A model generated the notes under the pieces. It was not told the origin of the DNA. It did no database searches and worked only from the letters and a program-made list of their open reading frames with translations. From Luscinia megarhynchos (taxonomy: Eukaryota > Chordata > Aves > Passeriformes > Turdidae), in NCBI GenBank assembly GCA_034336665.1, contig CM067585.1, positions 52,501 through 116,500 on the forward strand: a stretch of 64,000 bases of DNA. The letters are read 5' to 3'. The first letter of the stretch is position 1. Every line of letters starts with the position of its first letter. Positions 25,001-40,000 of the stretch are shown here, piece after piece. A program made the translations under genes and the position numbers.

Positions 25001-28000
25001 CCTTCATCCCTTGTCCAAAGTCCCTCTTCAGCTCTCCTGGAGCCGCTTCAGGCATTAGAAGCGCATCTGAGGTCCCCCTGGAGCCTTCTCCAGGTGAAAA
25101 CTCCTAGCTCTCCCAGCCAGCTCCAGTCCTTGGAGCATCTCTGTGGCCTCCTCTGGACTAGCTCCAGCAGCTCTACTTACTTCTGATGCTGGAATTCCCA
25201 GAGCTGGATACAGCACTGCTTGTAAAGTCTCATCTGAGTGGAGTGGAGGGATCCAAGACATCTTGGTCCTTGGGGTATTACAGTGAGCATTCAACCACCA
25301 GCCAGATCTACCAGAATGCACAAAAAGGCTCAAGCACATTGCAAACATTTGTCCTTCCGGGCTCATCCTCATCCACAGACTGTGGAACAGTGTAAGTCCC
25401 AGCCCACCCAGCTATGTGACAGCCCCAGAAGGCAGAGCACCATCTGCATACGCACACTGGGCTTTGCTCTGGGATACAATCCCTGGAGAGAAACAGGGGA
25501 AGCATTTTATGCCCTTTGGCTGCACTCCCATTAAACTTGGGCTGCATCTTATTGATCCATATGTGACGAGTAAGAGATACCCCTGGCTCAGACCCATACC
25601 CATCCATCAAACCCCTCAGGAACAGGAAGGGCAAGAGCACTATGGCGTCGGAATGGCTGATATGTACCATGGCTAGGAGCCTGTGCTGACACCAAGCTCA
25701 CCCTGGGCAAATATGGAAACAGGAGCCCTTTCTGATCATACCACTCAAAGCAATTTCAGTCCTGTCACCGCTGCCCCAGGGACTGCAGCCATGTCACAAG
25801 CCAGGTCTTGACAACAGCAACTAAGCGATGAGAGATCACCTTATATATTCACACTGGAGGGGAGCCAACAACAAAAAGCTCAAGTATTTGTACCTGACAA
25901 GATGACAATGAGAGAAAATCCTGCTCATTTGTTCAGAGGCTCTTACCTCGACTGACAACCAAGGGTCAGCATCAACACTCCTGGCAAAGGTAAGGATTTT
26001 ATTGCCACACCACAGATATGGAAATAGCAGACTAAGCCAAAGGAGCACCTGGAGAAGAAGCCAGGGCACAGCTCCCCAGCTGTGCAGCACTCAAACCCTC
26101 GTTTGTTGGGACCTGTTTGAGCTGCACCACAGCCCAAAGCCCTTGGGCAGGCCAGGCTAGGCCCAGTCTCAGTTCAGCCTGAGAAGGTCCTCCAAGCAAA
26201 AGGCATCACTCATCCAGTGTCTGCCCACAGAGGAAACAGCAGGAGATTCCTTCACTGGGGCACTGGAACTCCCGGCTGAGACACTCCATCAGAAAATCCT
26301 GAGTTGGATCCACAAGGATCATCAAGTGCAGCTCCTGGCCCCGCACGGGACACTCCAACAATCCCATCCTGTGTCAGAGAGCAGTATCTAAATGCTTCTG
26401 GAGCTCTGGCAGCCTTGGGGCCCGAGACCATTCCCTAGAGAGCCTGCAATCAAACCCTGGCCTTGGTACACACACACGCTCACTGATCAAGCACCTCAAC
26501 AGCCCCAGTCAGCCTGTGGTGTTGCACTTTGCTGTTTGATGCAACCCCAGCCAAGCAACTCAGTAGGATTTCCAAGTGCCTCTCTCTCCAAGGCAGAAAT
26601 CTTAGATCATTGCCTTAGAAATTAGGAGTTACTGCAGCCCATGGCCCTCCCAGCAGGATCTGCTCAAGGAACAGACACAGCACAAATGATGGATGATGCA
26701 TCACTTCTATATTACGCTCCACAAGCAGTCTCAAGGCCCAGTATTTACAAACCAAACATGACGACTTTTCCTGTTGTCAGCATTAGAAAGCCATCAGGAT
26801 TACAAAAATAAAGCTACATCCTAGTCTAGAAAAGAGGATAAAAATCAGGTAGTGATCTGATTATAGCCTGACACCTTCTTCCTACCCTGCAATTCACTGA
26901 ATGGAGCTCAGCAGGAGATAATTCAAATAAAAGCCATGCTTCATCATAGCATTTTGTTCTACAGATCAAAATCTAACAGAACAAACCCAAATACCCACAG
27001 AACCCCAAACAAGGCAAACTCACATCACTGAACAAGCAAGAGCCAAGAAGAGACACATGGCCTTGGACACCGTGTCAGAGCAACCAGCCTGGGACAAGAA
27101 GGACATGAAGACAGCAAAGGCTTTTCCTCTACAGGAGGGTTTACACAAGACGGCCTGAGCTATCGGATATTCTCAGGCATGCTGCTGTTCACCAGAATCT
27201 TCCCGGGCACCTTTTAAACCAACGCAATCAATTGCTAAGAACAAACCTCTTCTTGCCTAAGCATCACATTCAATTGCCTGAATAAAGCAGCCCAATTCCT
27301 ATAAATGTTTATAATTACTCTCACATAGGGACTCTTGCCCCACAGGGCAGGAAACAGAATGGTGAAAAGCTGAGAATATGCATGAATATTTAGAGCAAAG
27401 GAGACAGAACAAGCTGAGAAGATTCCCAGTAGTATGCCATGGGAGGACAACTGGGCTCACAAAACAGCCTGGAACTGGACTGGCTGACTTTGGAGCACAC
27501 ACAAAATAACCTAAGTCTTTTCCAGTCATTAGGAAGAAAAAAAATTCTCCTAGTCTTCAACAACCAGGGAGGTTCTTATTATTCACCATCACTACAATGG
27601 AAATGCATTTCATTACTTTGGTTACCTTAAGCCACTGCTCAGGCAAGAAGTCTTACCATGATGCCACAAAACTCTTCAGAGAAGAGGGAACTCCACCTTA
27701 ATGTTTGAAAATCTTCACTGCTGTAGAGTTAAAGCCTTGGCACCGCCCTCTGTCACACCATGCAGGTGTCATTCCAATGACTGAAAACCCACAGAGCTTC
27801 AGTGGAATTTGTGGCTCCATATATTCATACAAAATCTAGACAGAGGAGTGAATAACAGTGACCAAATTTACTGCTGACATTAAGCTATTCAGGTTAATAA
27901 AAACAGCAGTTGACTAAGTGGATGACTTTGTGAGAAAAAGCTGCTGAACTTCACAGGACACTTGGTCTACCTGGTTGAGAACAATTAAACAATGCGTGTG

Positions 28001-31000
28001 CAGAAAATCCCTACCCTAATTCCAAGATTATGGGTTCCAAATTGACCATTAACCATCGGAAAAACGACCTGGAACTCCAGGAAATTGCTACCCTAAAGAA
28101 AAGCAAATATCACCCAGAACAAAACATACCACTGTGCTGTTATACAAGCCCGGACAGGATCTGTAGCTCTGCTCCTCTCCACCTCCACAGGCATGGAGCA
28201 GAACTGGAAAACCGCCAAAGAAAAACAGGAATAAGCAAGGGGCAGAAACATTTCCACCTGCAGAGCCACTGTGCTCTAACTCTCTGGCCAGACAGATGAC
28301 TGGAAAAGCAGAGCAGGCATAGAGCAGACAGTGAAATAACTGCTCACCACCTTTTCTCACACGAGAACAAGGGGGAATCATGAGGCAGACTCAAAGTAAA
28401 CCAAAAGGACACATTTCCCCACACTACTCACAAATTATCTGAAGAACTGGAGATCCCGTGGATGCTCAAGGAGTGCATAGAAATCTTGGACAGAAAAATC
28501 ATGAACTGATAAAGACAAAGATACATCATCAGGGTTACATAAATTCCAAGGCCACATATTGTTCAAGAGAAGAAAAACCTTCGGAGATGGAGATGTGCCT
28601 GTACTGTCCTCACAGGTGTTTGCTCTACACCATGTTATTGCCAGCTGCACACAGGACTTTCTAATTGGAAGCCCAAGGAATGTTTCTCTGTGCCCAGCAG
28701 ACATGCACCTCCTGCACCCACATGAGACTCACAGACTTTGATCTGACCCACTGCAGCTGTTCTGGTATTTGAGACTTAAACACCACCTCCATCCCAAATA
28801 AGAGAGATATTTCATGCTACAAGAAAAACACACCACAATATTCTGCATTATGAGAGGACAAGAGGAGATCTATTTGCCCGCTTCTGTCAGCCATGAAGAG
28901 CTGAATTCATAAGTTCAAGTAAAAGAGCCAACACACCCAATAGCATGTCCTGTCATTTTACAGCCACTTGAAAGGGAAGACAAAGCCACATTCACTGGAA
29001 CAGAGTTTTGAATTTAATCTTTTTTTTTCCCTAAGTGTATCAAGAACATGGCTCTGGAATCAGCTGAACTCCAAATCTGGCTGCAGCTGATGATCAGGGC
29101 TTCTCGATTTCCTTAATTTTGATATGATGATGAGAAATTCTCTGAAGGTCTTTTACAGATAGTACCACAAATAACAGAGCTGAGATGGAGAGAGCAGAGC
29201 TCCCCCCACTGTGCACAGATATAAAGAAGGAAACTACAGAATGAGGTTTCCTTTTCTCCCAAGATTAGAAACAAAAGACAACAGTTTCAGTAGATTTTAT
29301 CTAAGTTTTCCAAACTGGCATTATACTACAATAGCTCTGCAGTTAACCACAAAAAAAATTTAAAAAAGCAGCTCAGCATTGTGCTTTTAAGGAAAAAAAA
29401 TTTCTAATTATGAAGAACCAGAAATTTCCAAACATTCCAAACTGCTCAAACACACTGTTATAAGACTTATATGTCATATAAAAAGGCTCATACTGGGCAC
29501 TGGTCACTAGAAGGAGCTATGAACAATTCTCTATCCCAGCCATCAGTTCAGATGATGATCACTCTTGTTTAACAGGGACTTCGGTAGGAACTGCTGTGGT
29601 AGAGCAGGGTGCTGGCACTGTTCTGTCTGCCAAGCCTCCAGTGGCTTGCACCACTAAGGAATTAGTTATTAACTCACAAAGCCATTAGACAGCACAATTA
29701 CTACCAGGTTCAAACCAGAACATGCAGGAAAATGAGAGGACTAATTGCAGTGAGAATCCCTACAGAGCAGAAAACAAGGAGCTTCATAAACCTGAGACAG
29801 AAAAGAAGAAAGCAGCTTCTTTCAGGCAAAAAACTGGTGCAGAATTACAGTTTCAGTAAGAACACTGAAGGAATGCTGTGCATGGAGCTGTTCTTGCCCA
29901 CAGATCAATCCGCTTCAACCGTTTTCTTGGGATCCTAATCAGCTTTCAGCAATGTCTCGTGACCCACTGTACTTCTGCACTAGGGAAAAATCCAGGGAAC
30001 TGAACCAGACCGTGCCCTGGAGGTTTCACTGAATGAAACAGCCAGCAATGACTTTTGATTGGAAGTACGTTTTCTGGGGAAGCAGCTGTTAATAAAATAA
30101 CCTGAAACACATACCTGTATCAGTAGCTCTTAACCTCAGTGCAAGAAAGTTATCCAGAACTCTTGGAAGAAAACGTAAGAGGAAAAAAATTAAAGCAACC
30201 CCCACTGCTGACACCTTACACACTCCCTTCTGCATTCCAAGCCCTTCACAGTGTTTCTAGTAAATTGACCAGCCATATAAACGCAATTTATCACAGAATC
30301 AGACTGATTTGGGTTGGAATGGACCTGAAAGCCCACCCCATCCCACTCCCTGCCATGGACAGGGACACCTTCTGCTAGACCAGGCAGCTCCAAGCTCCGT
30401 CCAGTCTGGCCTTGGACATTTCCAGGGATCCAGGGGCAGCCACAGATTCTCTGGGCAACCCCTGCCAGGACCTCAACACCTTTACAAAAATTAATTTCTC
30501 CCTAATATCTAACCTAAATCTACCCTACTTCAGTTTAAGGTCATTTCTCCATTTTAATTCATCTGCCAAAGGGAAAAAACCCCCTGTGCTTTTTAATTTT
30601 AAGACATTCATTTGAAGTCATTATTATGTTCATAATTAACTCAATTAACATATATATAACAACAATTAGTTCAGGGTATTCTGCAGCTCAAAGCTGAAAT
30701 CATCCAGCTGAGATAATCTGGAGTGGAAGGACATGAAGCTTTGCCCACACTGAGAGGGCAAGAAGTAGGCTGGGAACAAATCCACAAGAACAGGGTGTGG
30801 AATAAACTCCCCTTGCTCAAGGGCATACCTCTAAGAGGTGTGAAACCCCATTGCAGATGGCCTGCACTCTCTGTCTAGCCCAACACCAATCCCAGTCCTC
30901 GAATCCTAGAATGGCCTGGGTTAGAAAGGACATTATAAATCTTCTAACGCCAACTCTCTGTCATGGACAGAGAAACAACTGAAAAAATTTAAACAGTGCA

Positions 31001-34000
31001 TCTCAACAGGCCCTTAAACCAACAAGTCAAATTTAAATATTATTTTATAATATTAGCAAACAGTATATTAAAATATTATTTTAAAGACTTCTAACACAAT
31101 ACTAATAGTGAGAGACAGGACTACAAGATAAGTGCAAGTGGTTTGCTCTTCCACTGCTCTGATTCCACTTCAGTTGCAGTGAAAAGGCTCCCAGCTGCTT
31201 CCGTTTTAGGGATGAGGAAACACAGCTCCCTGTCTCACAGCAGAAAACACAGGTTAGAGCATCAGACAGATCTAAGTCTTCCCTCCAGCTTTCTCCTGTC
31301 TTTAGACACAGCTAGAACACAAGCAAAAATCTGAGTGTTCTTAAGGGCTGGCTTAAAAATATCATAAGCATGAAGCATTCCTTACAAACAGCTAGCGCCA
31401 AGCCACTGGAATAAGCAGGATGGTTTGTTTCCTCCATTCCTGGACAAATATACAAATATAGACACAGGCCTACAGGATTTAAACAGCCTGGAAATAAACT
31501 GAAACCATGTGTATTGCTGAACACCACAGCAGAAATTCTGTCTCGGCGCATCAATCAATTAATTTCACTATGGCTGGGATCTGGAGCAGAAAACAGAAAA
31601 TAACCCTGGGATCACTGAATGAAAGGAACTGAGTGGAAGGAGCGTTCCCTTACTGCCACAGAGAACAGTTGGTTTTGCCTGGATATAGAATATCCAGTAA
31701 TTGAATCCTCTAGTCAGAAATACTGTCCTGTGGAATACAGTCAAGCCAAAGCAAATGCAGCATTCTCCAGGACAACTCTAACAGCAGGAGGAAAGACTGC
31801 TGGTCCGCTGTCTCGAGAATATTCTCTCTCCTCCCCTGTGAGGTTACAAACCGGGAAGAAAAAAAGAGCTTTGTAAAATCCATCAGAAAGCATTCATGTA
31901 TTCCAATGACTGTGAAAGAGCCTGCCCATTTCAAACAGGCTCATACAACACCCCTCAGTTTTCCCTTAAATCACATGTTCCAGGGAGGCAATGACACTTG
32001 CCACTATTAATACTCCTTTAACCTCAGCGTCAGCTAAGGCACAAAGTAGCACAATTCCAGAAATAACAGATCCAATCTGGCCAAGCCTTTGTGCTTTAAG
32101 GCTGACCCTCAGCATGACAAAGTCCACCAAAGACTTCCTCGTCCTGCACAGCTCAGCCTGACTCAACACTCAAAAGTCCCAGTGCACTGTCTCTTCTCAG
32201 CTGCCAACCTGACTCCTAAGCACACAACACAGGACTGGTTTTCACGAGACAGCCTTCCTAAAAATCTCGTGAGTAGCCAAATATCTCAAGACTGGGCAGG
32301 CAAAAAGAACCAAAATAAACTTCTCTTAGAGTTTTCCACTGATTGCATTTCCACAAAACACAAGCTATCAACCTTTCACACCAAGCAGATCATTATGGGA
32401 GATCTTTTCACCAAGGTCACTGCAGCATTCCTAGAAATCCAAGTGCATGACCATGAGCAGGGATTTGTGTTGTTGTTTCAGTCGTTTAAAGCAAAGATAC
32501 AATAATTCTTACATGGAAGAAGTCAGTGACAAGCTCTACCATAAAAGCAGCTGCTCTGGGTTTCAAGACTGCTCCGGGAAGGATTGCACTGCGAGTCAGC
32601 TCCACCATTTTGTGACAGAAGAATATTCAAATCTTTTAAAAAACGAGATTAGTAGAGCCAAGCAACACACGCAAAAGGAATGGGGATTAGCTTTAGAGGA
32701 ACAGGATGGGCACAGGCAACAGGAAAGGAATAGAAAGAGGATTATTTCACTGTTTTCAACACTGAACTAACTACCCACCCCTCTCCCTTCACTGGACAAT
32801 GAAAACAGCATAAACACTATACATTTTTCATATAATTTCTCAGATCTGCTTTAGGGCATTCTGAAGAAATGACTAACAGTGGGAAGTATAAAAGAATATT
32901 CAAGAGTTCCCAGACTTTCACAAGAGATCATCCATCTACTCAGGCAGCAAGCAGGAAATCAAACTGCAAATAATTTGGGCAAGCTGAAACCACGTGAAAC
33001 AATTTCAGCTTGGGAGAAGTTCGAAACAAGACAAAACTTGAAATATTTAAGCTTCAAGAAGCTCAACTGCAGAACATCAACATCTCACACTCTGAGAGAG
33101 AAAAGAGCTGGGAGCAACGGGATTTCCCCAGCACAAAAAGCAGGCAGGGAGCTGCTGCTAGAACGGCATTGTAACTTTCCAGTGCTTCAACTCCAGCTCC
33201 TCATTTGTTTTTTTAATTCAGGTGATTACTTGAGACGCTTCAAGCAGACAGAGCATGGTTTGGGCTTTTTGGCACTTCTAGTCCCATGGAAGGAATCACT
33301 CCAAGAAAAAAGAAAACCCTCCTTCAGCAAAAATAACTGGAAAAGTAAATGAAACCATGAAAAAGAAGATACAGAAACCTTAACCACATTCCTGGCTATG
33401 TCAGTGAGTGACCGAGGAGGTCAAACTGCTGCTGTAAGGATGACCAAGGCCCAGAGAGTCATCTCTGCGGTACTGGATGTTACAGAGGCCCAGGGCATGA
33501 GACACGGGGTGAGTAAATAGCAAAGAGCAAACACCAACTATGTTTACACAACTCCCTTCTCTTCTGCGATTTCCAAAGACCTATGACTAAGTTCCTTTGC
33601 AGAGAAAGAGCGCTTTCCTAATCAACTGCTGCTGCACCCACTGTAACACGGTTCAGAAAGGCAGTCCTGGCACTCAGGCCATCGCTGCTGCTTTCAACTC
33701 TCCACACCAGCACATCTCAAGAAGCAAGGGGAGGAAACTTCAAAAATGCAAGTGGGATGACAAATAAAGACAGTTTACAGCTTTAAGAAAACTGCTAACC
33801 CTCATTTCTAGTATATTCCTGATTTTCAGACTTTACAGAGCAAACACAGCAGCTTTTCAGAAGAGCCCATCATTCTGTCTGCTTTTCCCGAAGCTGCCTT
33901 CTCTCTTTTCCTCCTCATTCTGCTTACCCGTGCTAGTATTAACTCTTTTCATCCATCCATGCCTAACCTGTCCTTAAGGAGCATTCTCCCCCTTTCCCTG

Positions 34001-37000
34001 CATTCTCCCACTGTGCCAAGGTCTGACTCTCTGACAATGCTAACTGTCGCTTCCTGAAGTCAGGTCTGGAGGATATCACAGAATCCCACAATGATTTAGT
34101 TTGGAAAGCACCTTACAGACGATCCTCCTCCATCCCCTGCCAGGAGCAGGGACACCTTCCACCAGACAAGGCTGCTCCAAGTCCCATCCTGGCCTTGAAC
34201 ACTTCTACAGATGGGGCAGCCACAGCTCCTCTGGGCCAACCTGTGCCAGAGCCTCACCACCCTCGCAGAGGATAAAGGCTAGATAACTAGTGAAACAATT
34301 CTAGGAGGTGAAATCACACAAAACAATCAGGTCCTCACAAAATACCAGTTTACACCTTCACACCTTGCCATTTATCATTCCTCCCTTATAGGCTTTCTCC
34401 AAGCACTGCAAATGACCACCTTTGAGGTTAAGTGTTATTATTTATATGATGGTCCATGTAAAATATATATAAAAAGTTTAAAACTGCATTCACTGTCACA
34501 GTGAGCAGCTGCAGCTCCCCATTCTGTTCTTCAAGTATTGGGTGAAAAATTCCTCATTGCTCAAATGAAAGAGACCATCAGGAAACTTGGCAAACTCCCA
34601 GCCAGCTGTGCTAATGCTAATTTTTATAATTACCATTTTGATCAAACATAAGCCAGACCCACATTGAGGGGAAGGGCAGTCCCAGATGACTTTACTACAG
34701 CTGAACCCAAGTAAGATTCAAAGTCTGAATTTGGGGCAGGATTTTCAATTAATGCATCATTAAAGAGTAGATGATGACAAGAGGATCTGAGAGCAGCTGC
34801 AAGGCAAGTTGTGAGCTCAGCTCATGTGCCACAGTGCTGGCAGTGCCATGCAGGTGACAGCCCACCATGGCCCCAAACAGAGCAACGAGGAACACAAGGA
34901 CTGTACCCACAGGACAAATAGTCACAGACTTCAATCAATCACAGTGAGGAAGATTTAGGTTGGGCATTAGACAAAGCCTCCTTATAGGAAAGATAATTAA
35001 GGAGAGGGAGAGATTGCCTGGGGAGGAACAGGAACCGCTGTTCCTGGAGGTTTTACAAGTGGAGGGAGACATCTGTCATGCTGACCCCACTGTGGCCAGG
35101 GGGTGGATTAGCAGCCAGTCTAAGACCCGGCTCTGATTTCTAACAACTTCCCAGACGCCTTGCTGGTCTGCAACTTCAAACTGCTCCGATCTAGGAGCTG
35201 ATAATGGCACAGCACTAGACAAAGGCCGAGATTCAGTGTAGCCAACATGCAGTCAAGTGCAGGCAGGGCTTGGGCAAGGCTCCTCACACCTGCTCTGCCA
35301 AGTGCTGGCATTTCACAGAATCATGGAATGGTTTGGATTGGAAGGGATGTTAAAGATCATTTAATTCTAACTCCCTGCCATGGGCAGGCACACCTTCTGC
35401 TAGCCCAGGCAGCTCCAAGCCCCGTCCAACCTGGCCTTGGACACTTCCAGGGATGAGAGAGCCACAGCTTCCCTGGGCACCCTATGCCAGGGCCTTCCCA
35501 CCCTCACAGGGAAAAATTTTCTCCTAACATACAGCTGAAACCTATTTTCTCAATTTAAAGCCATTCTCTCTTGTCCAGTCTCTCCCCATCTTTCCTGTGG
35601 GTTCCCATCAGGCACTAGAAGGCCACAACTAGGTCACCTCAAAGCCTTCTCTTCTGGCTGAACAATCCCAACTGTCTCAGCCTTTCCTCACAGGAGAGGT
35701 GCTCCATCCTACTAATCACCTTGGTGGATTCTCTGGACATACTCAGCAACAAAGAGGGGCTATTATTTGGGTGTGGGTTCCAGACATGAGGAGGCAGATA
35801 TCCAAAAGGCAGGCTAATGCCCACAAGTCCACCCCTTCACACCTCAGAGCTTGTCCAGTGCAAGGCAAGAGCCCACCACCTCTTGCTCTGCAGGCTCAGA
35901 CAAGACACACAGACATGTTACCTTTTTAACATTTTCCTCCTCCTCTTGGCGTTTCTCATAGTGTGAGAAGTCATCAAAGATGGAGGTGGTATGCTTGTAG
36001 GTGGCAATGATTTTCAACACCTGCTTAGCCTTTTCCAGAGGCACCTCCTGAGTGTCTCTGGAGTTGGTCACTGGTTTATTCTCGTTGTTCTCTAGGCGGA
36101 TGTGTCGCAGCTGGCTGTTGGGAACGTCCTTCACAAAAATCCACCTGACATCAAAACGTCCCTTCCACTTGTCCTGGGACCACACACCTGCACAAGTGTT
36201 ATAGTCCACAGCAGATTTCATTTCTGCTACACCGCAGAAGTGACCACTACCATTGACACTGAACAGTAAATATACGGGGCCCTTCCCATTCATGGAGCGA
36301 TAGGCTGCATCCAGTCTCTTGTTGCCATGCTCTGTACTGCACCAGATGTTATATTTAATGGAACGGTGGATATCGTCCTCAGAGTAACTCTTAATAATGA
36401 AAACACGCCCATGCTTTGGGTTCCAGTCAAAATCCTTGGGGTTGTAGTTGTTGACAGATCTCAACTTCTCCAAGACTGGGTGTGGCTCGGAAGGAGAACC
36501 AGAAGCGGACTGAGCCTGTCCCATTCCGTTACTGTCCACTCCATTCTGGGCAAAGCCATTGCCGCGATTCCGAGGCGCAACCCAGCGGGTGGGCTGTGCT
36601 GACGGCACAGGCAGCGGGGCTGGTGGCGGCAGCGCCTGTGGCTGCTGCCCACCCAGAGCCTGGGTCACTGGTGGGCTACTATTGATCTGCTGGCCCATGG
36701 GCTGTGGAGACACCTGCGCTGGCTGCTGAGCAAGATTCTGGACCAAGGCCTGTGATGGCGCTTTTGCCACTGACCCTTTGTTATCCCAAGTTCCGATATC
36801 CATGTTATGTTTTATGGGAGGCGGCGGAAGACTCGACCCTGCAATGCCATTCTTGGTCTTCAGCTTGGGCTGCTGCTTGGCAGGTTTGCTGGCAATGTCA
36901 GCCCATGAGGTTGGCTTTGGCGGTGCAATCGTTGCCGGAGGCAAACTGTTGGATGCCACGATATTACTGGTGATAGATCCGCTCCCCACGGCTGAGCCGA

Positions 37001-40000
37001 CGACTTTCGGGACACTGCTTGCCACGTCCGTGCTGCCGAGCTTGAGGGCTGCCATGCCCTGGTCGATGGTGTTCATGCCGGGAGCCTTGTTCAGGGTCTC
37101 GCTGGCAAAAGCCGACTGCCCATCAATCATGGCCCCTCCCAGTGAGCTGGGAGCATAGGCATAGCTGCTGCTGTAGCCAGAGCTTTGAGTGGATTGGCCC
37201 TGAGAACTGTTATTCCCCCAAGCCGAAAAGTCAATCCCGCTTGGAAAAAAGTTAAAGCCATGCTGCCCGAGGAATGGAGTGCTGCCAAGGGCCCCTGGCT
37301 GCCCAAACATGGCATCAGGGAGGAAGTGAGGCTCCCCGTTGCTCAGCTGTCCATACGAGGTCAGGTAGGGCATGGGGGGATCTCCCCCTGTGGACCAGGC
37401 AGCTTCACCTAAGGAGTAGGAGAATCCAATGGAGGGACTGAAGTAGCTTGGTAAGTAGGAATCAGACATTGCAGTGTATGCATTATTCTGAAAGAAAATC
37501 ACAAAAACATAAGCACTGCATTGTTAGAAGTAGCTGAACCAATTTTAAGGGACCAGGAATAAAGGTAGTTTAGACTTCCCATGCCCCACTCCTCCCTACC
37601 TTAGGGCTGGACCGATAAACAGGCACAGCCTTGAACACCTCCCTTGTTACAAGGGCTCTAAAATCTGTTCACTGTCAGGAAAGTTAAAGACAAAGCTTCC
37701 CATGCCAAGAGGGGAGTGTGTCGTGCTCCCAACATACAGTGTGGGATTGGACACTGGGAAGCCCTGGAGCTCCTGCTCAGGCTTTAAAATCCAGTATCTT
37801 GCATCCAAATACCATCTTCTGCTAGCAGCTACTTCCAACATGGATTTTTTCTGCCTGTGTAACATACTTAACCCTTCTTAGACTGTAACAGGGAGGATTT
37901 GAGGAAAGAATGCAGAGAGAAGGGGAATAAGAAAGAAAAGGATCCAGTGGAAACACGTTGCGAAAATCACGAGTGTCCCCGACTGCTTTCCTTAAACTTA
38001 CTAGCCATGAAAACAGCTTTATTCCTACAATTTAAAGCTCCACACTTCACAGTATTCCAAGAAATTGCAAACAGGCATTTAAACCCTATTCCTAAAAACA
38101 CTAACTTCTCCAGTGCTGTCAGCAGACACTGAAAATTACCTGAAAATGGGAAGTAATCGATAGAAGCCTTTTACAGCACGGTGACAGCACCAGCACAAGC
38201 AGGTTTCAAATCCAGAGAGGATAAAAAACCCCAGCTCCATGCCTTGATCTCCCTTTTAGCATCCAAGCAGCCTTTAGGTTACAAAAAACAAATGCCTAAT
38301 TTGACAATTAGGGAAGTCTCAGACATCCCCAAGATTTGCTTACATGAAAAACCTCTGTCATTTCCCATTCAAACTCAGCTGCCCTCCAGGGAGTGGTTTC
38401 AGCCCTGCTAATGGACATTATCCTGAGTAATTTGAACCTGTGAGCAGCAGCCTCATACTGCCCAGCCCCAAATACACCAGCCCAGTGCAGACGAGATCAA
38501 AGGCACGTTCAGTTCCGAGCTAAAAGCTTGGCTTGCAGCAGGCTCTGCTCCATTTTTCGTTGAATCATGTATTCACGTGCCAAGCGCAGCTCCCAGAGGA
38601 CTTTATGCCACACTGAAATCCAGAGAGTCTCTCAAGATGGCTCTGGCACCCTCCAGAAATAGCTGGTTTGCCACTCTACCTTCTACTTACAGGAGAGCAA
38701 CAGGTTTGGGGCTAACCAAGCCCCAACTATACAGAAATTAATAGGAACTACTTAACATCATGTGTTCAGAGACAAGATTTCTGTGGTACCATCTGAAAAG
38801 ATGCTCTCTTCAACCTTTGCTTTCACAAAGGTCTCCCAAAAGCAAATGAATAAAAAAATTCACTCTCATCCAGGGTTTTACTAACTGAGGAACCTAATCC
38901 TGCTAAACCCAGGACTGAGTACATCCAAAAGCACCAACACTAACCTGTAAGACAAATGAAAGAACTTAAAACTTCCTATTACTATTTTGAGCCAGCCAAG
39001 TCACTTCATAAATTAATTATTATCAATGATAAGAATAACATTTTCTCTCCTGAACTCAGCTTTAAAGAAACAGGAACATGCTGGCCCATCCCTAAACCCA
39101 AGGGAGAGCCATTTTCTCTCCACAGGAGCACCTGAAGCACATCACTATGGAAAAAAATCTTTCCTCTTGTCCCCTCAAAATATCTTCCCACTAGTCAATT
39201 ATGTTCAACTTTGAGATATCTAACACAGGGCATATTAAGCTATGACCTGTAGACTACTAAGCAGCTACGTAAGGAGAGAGCAGAGCAGTTCAACAGTTGA
39301 GCACAGGCAGCTCAGAGCAGATTTGGGACAGTCACTGCTGTGCTCCACATGAATGTCTCCAACGCCTCTGCTTCGTTATCAAACACAGCACCTCGCTCTG
39401 CTCCCCTGCCCTCGCACAGCTGACAGGTTTGCTGACTACCATGCAAATAAAACTCCCCCAGCTTCTTATTCTCTCCATGACTAAGACTCTTTGCACCGTT
39501 ATTTCCTCAAATCCACTGTTCCTCTTCACCTCAGACCAGAAACAGGGTTCTGAGCGAGCTTTGTTATTAAGCTTTTAGTTTTTAAAGGGTTGAAAAATTA
39601 TTTACTCCGTATCTGAGCTTTAAAATACACAGTAACATTGTGGGAGCTGAGAAGTAACAGTCATACCTGAAAGAGCAGGTGGGGAATAAGGAGCAGTGAA
39701 ATTTTACAACACGGTTACCTCACGGGTGTGTGGAGACCTCAGGAAGCAACTCCAAAGCTCATTTAATTCAACTATTCAGAGCAGTTTCTCTAACTCCCTT
39801 TCCCATCTCTAGCAAAGAGGTGCACCCTTGGATACCTGTGTATTTTTGCCTCCGTCCAGACCAAGCTCTGGAGGTTTTGGACTCTATTTTATAGAATATC
39901 AGCCAGCAACACAAGGAACTGAGAGGCACTCAAAGGTTCCACTCCAAGTTAACTTGGTGGTTTCACCTTGCTCAGGCTCACTTTCTGCCTCCTGGGGCAT

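Larger units (their letters stand above)
22089..35921 (-). other. YTHDF2: YTHDF2 last intron (13.8 kb) with CR1 insertions
   Basis: GT-AG intron between the main and terminal coding exons. Apart from CR1 pieces listed separately (22,320; 24,751; 30,291; 30,900; 34,075; 35,313) it contains ordinary AT-moderate sequence. I found no other exon, tRNA or hairpin RNA that I could support. Confidence 0.85.
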
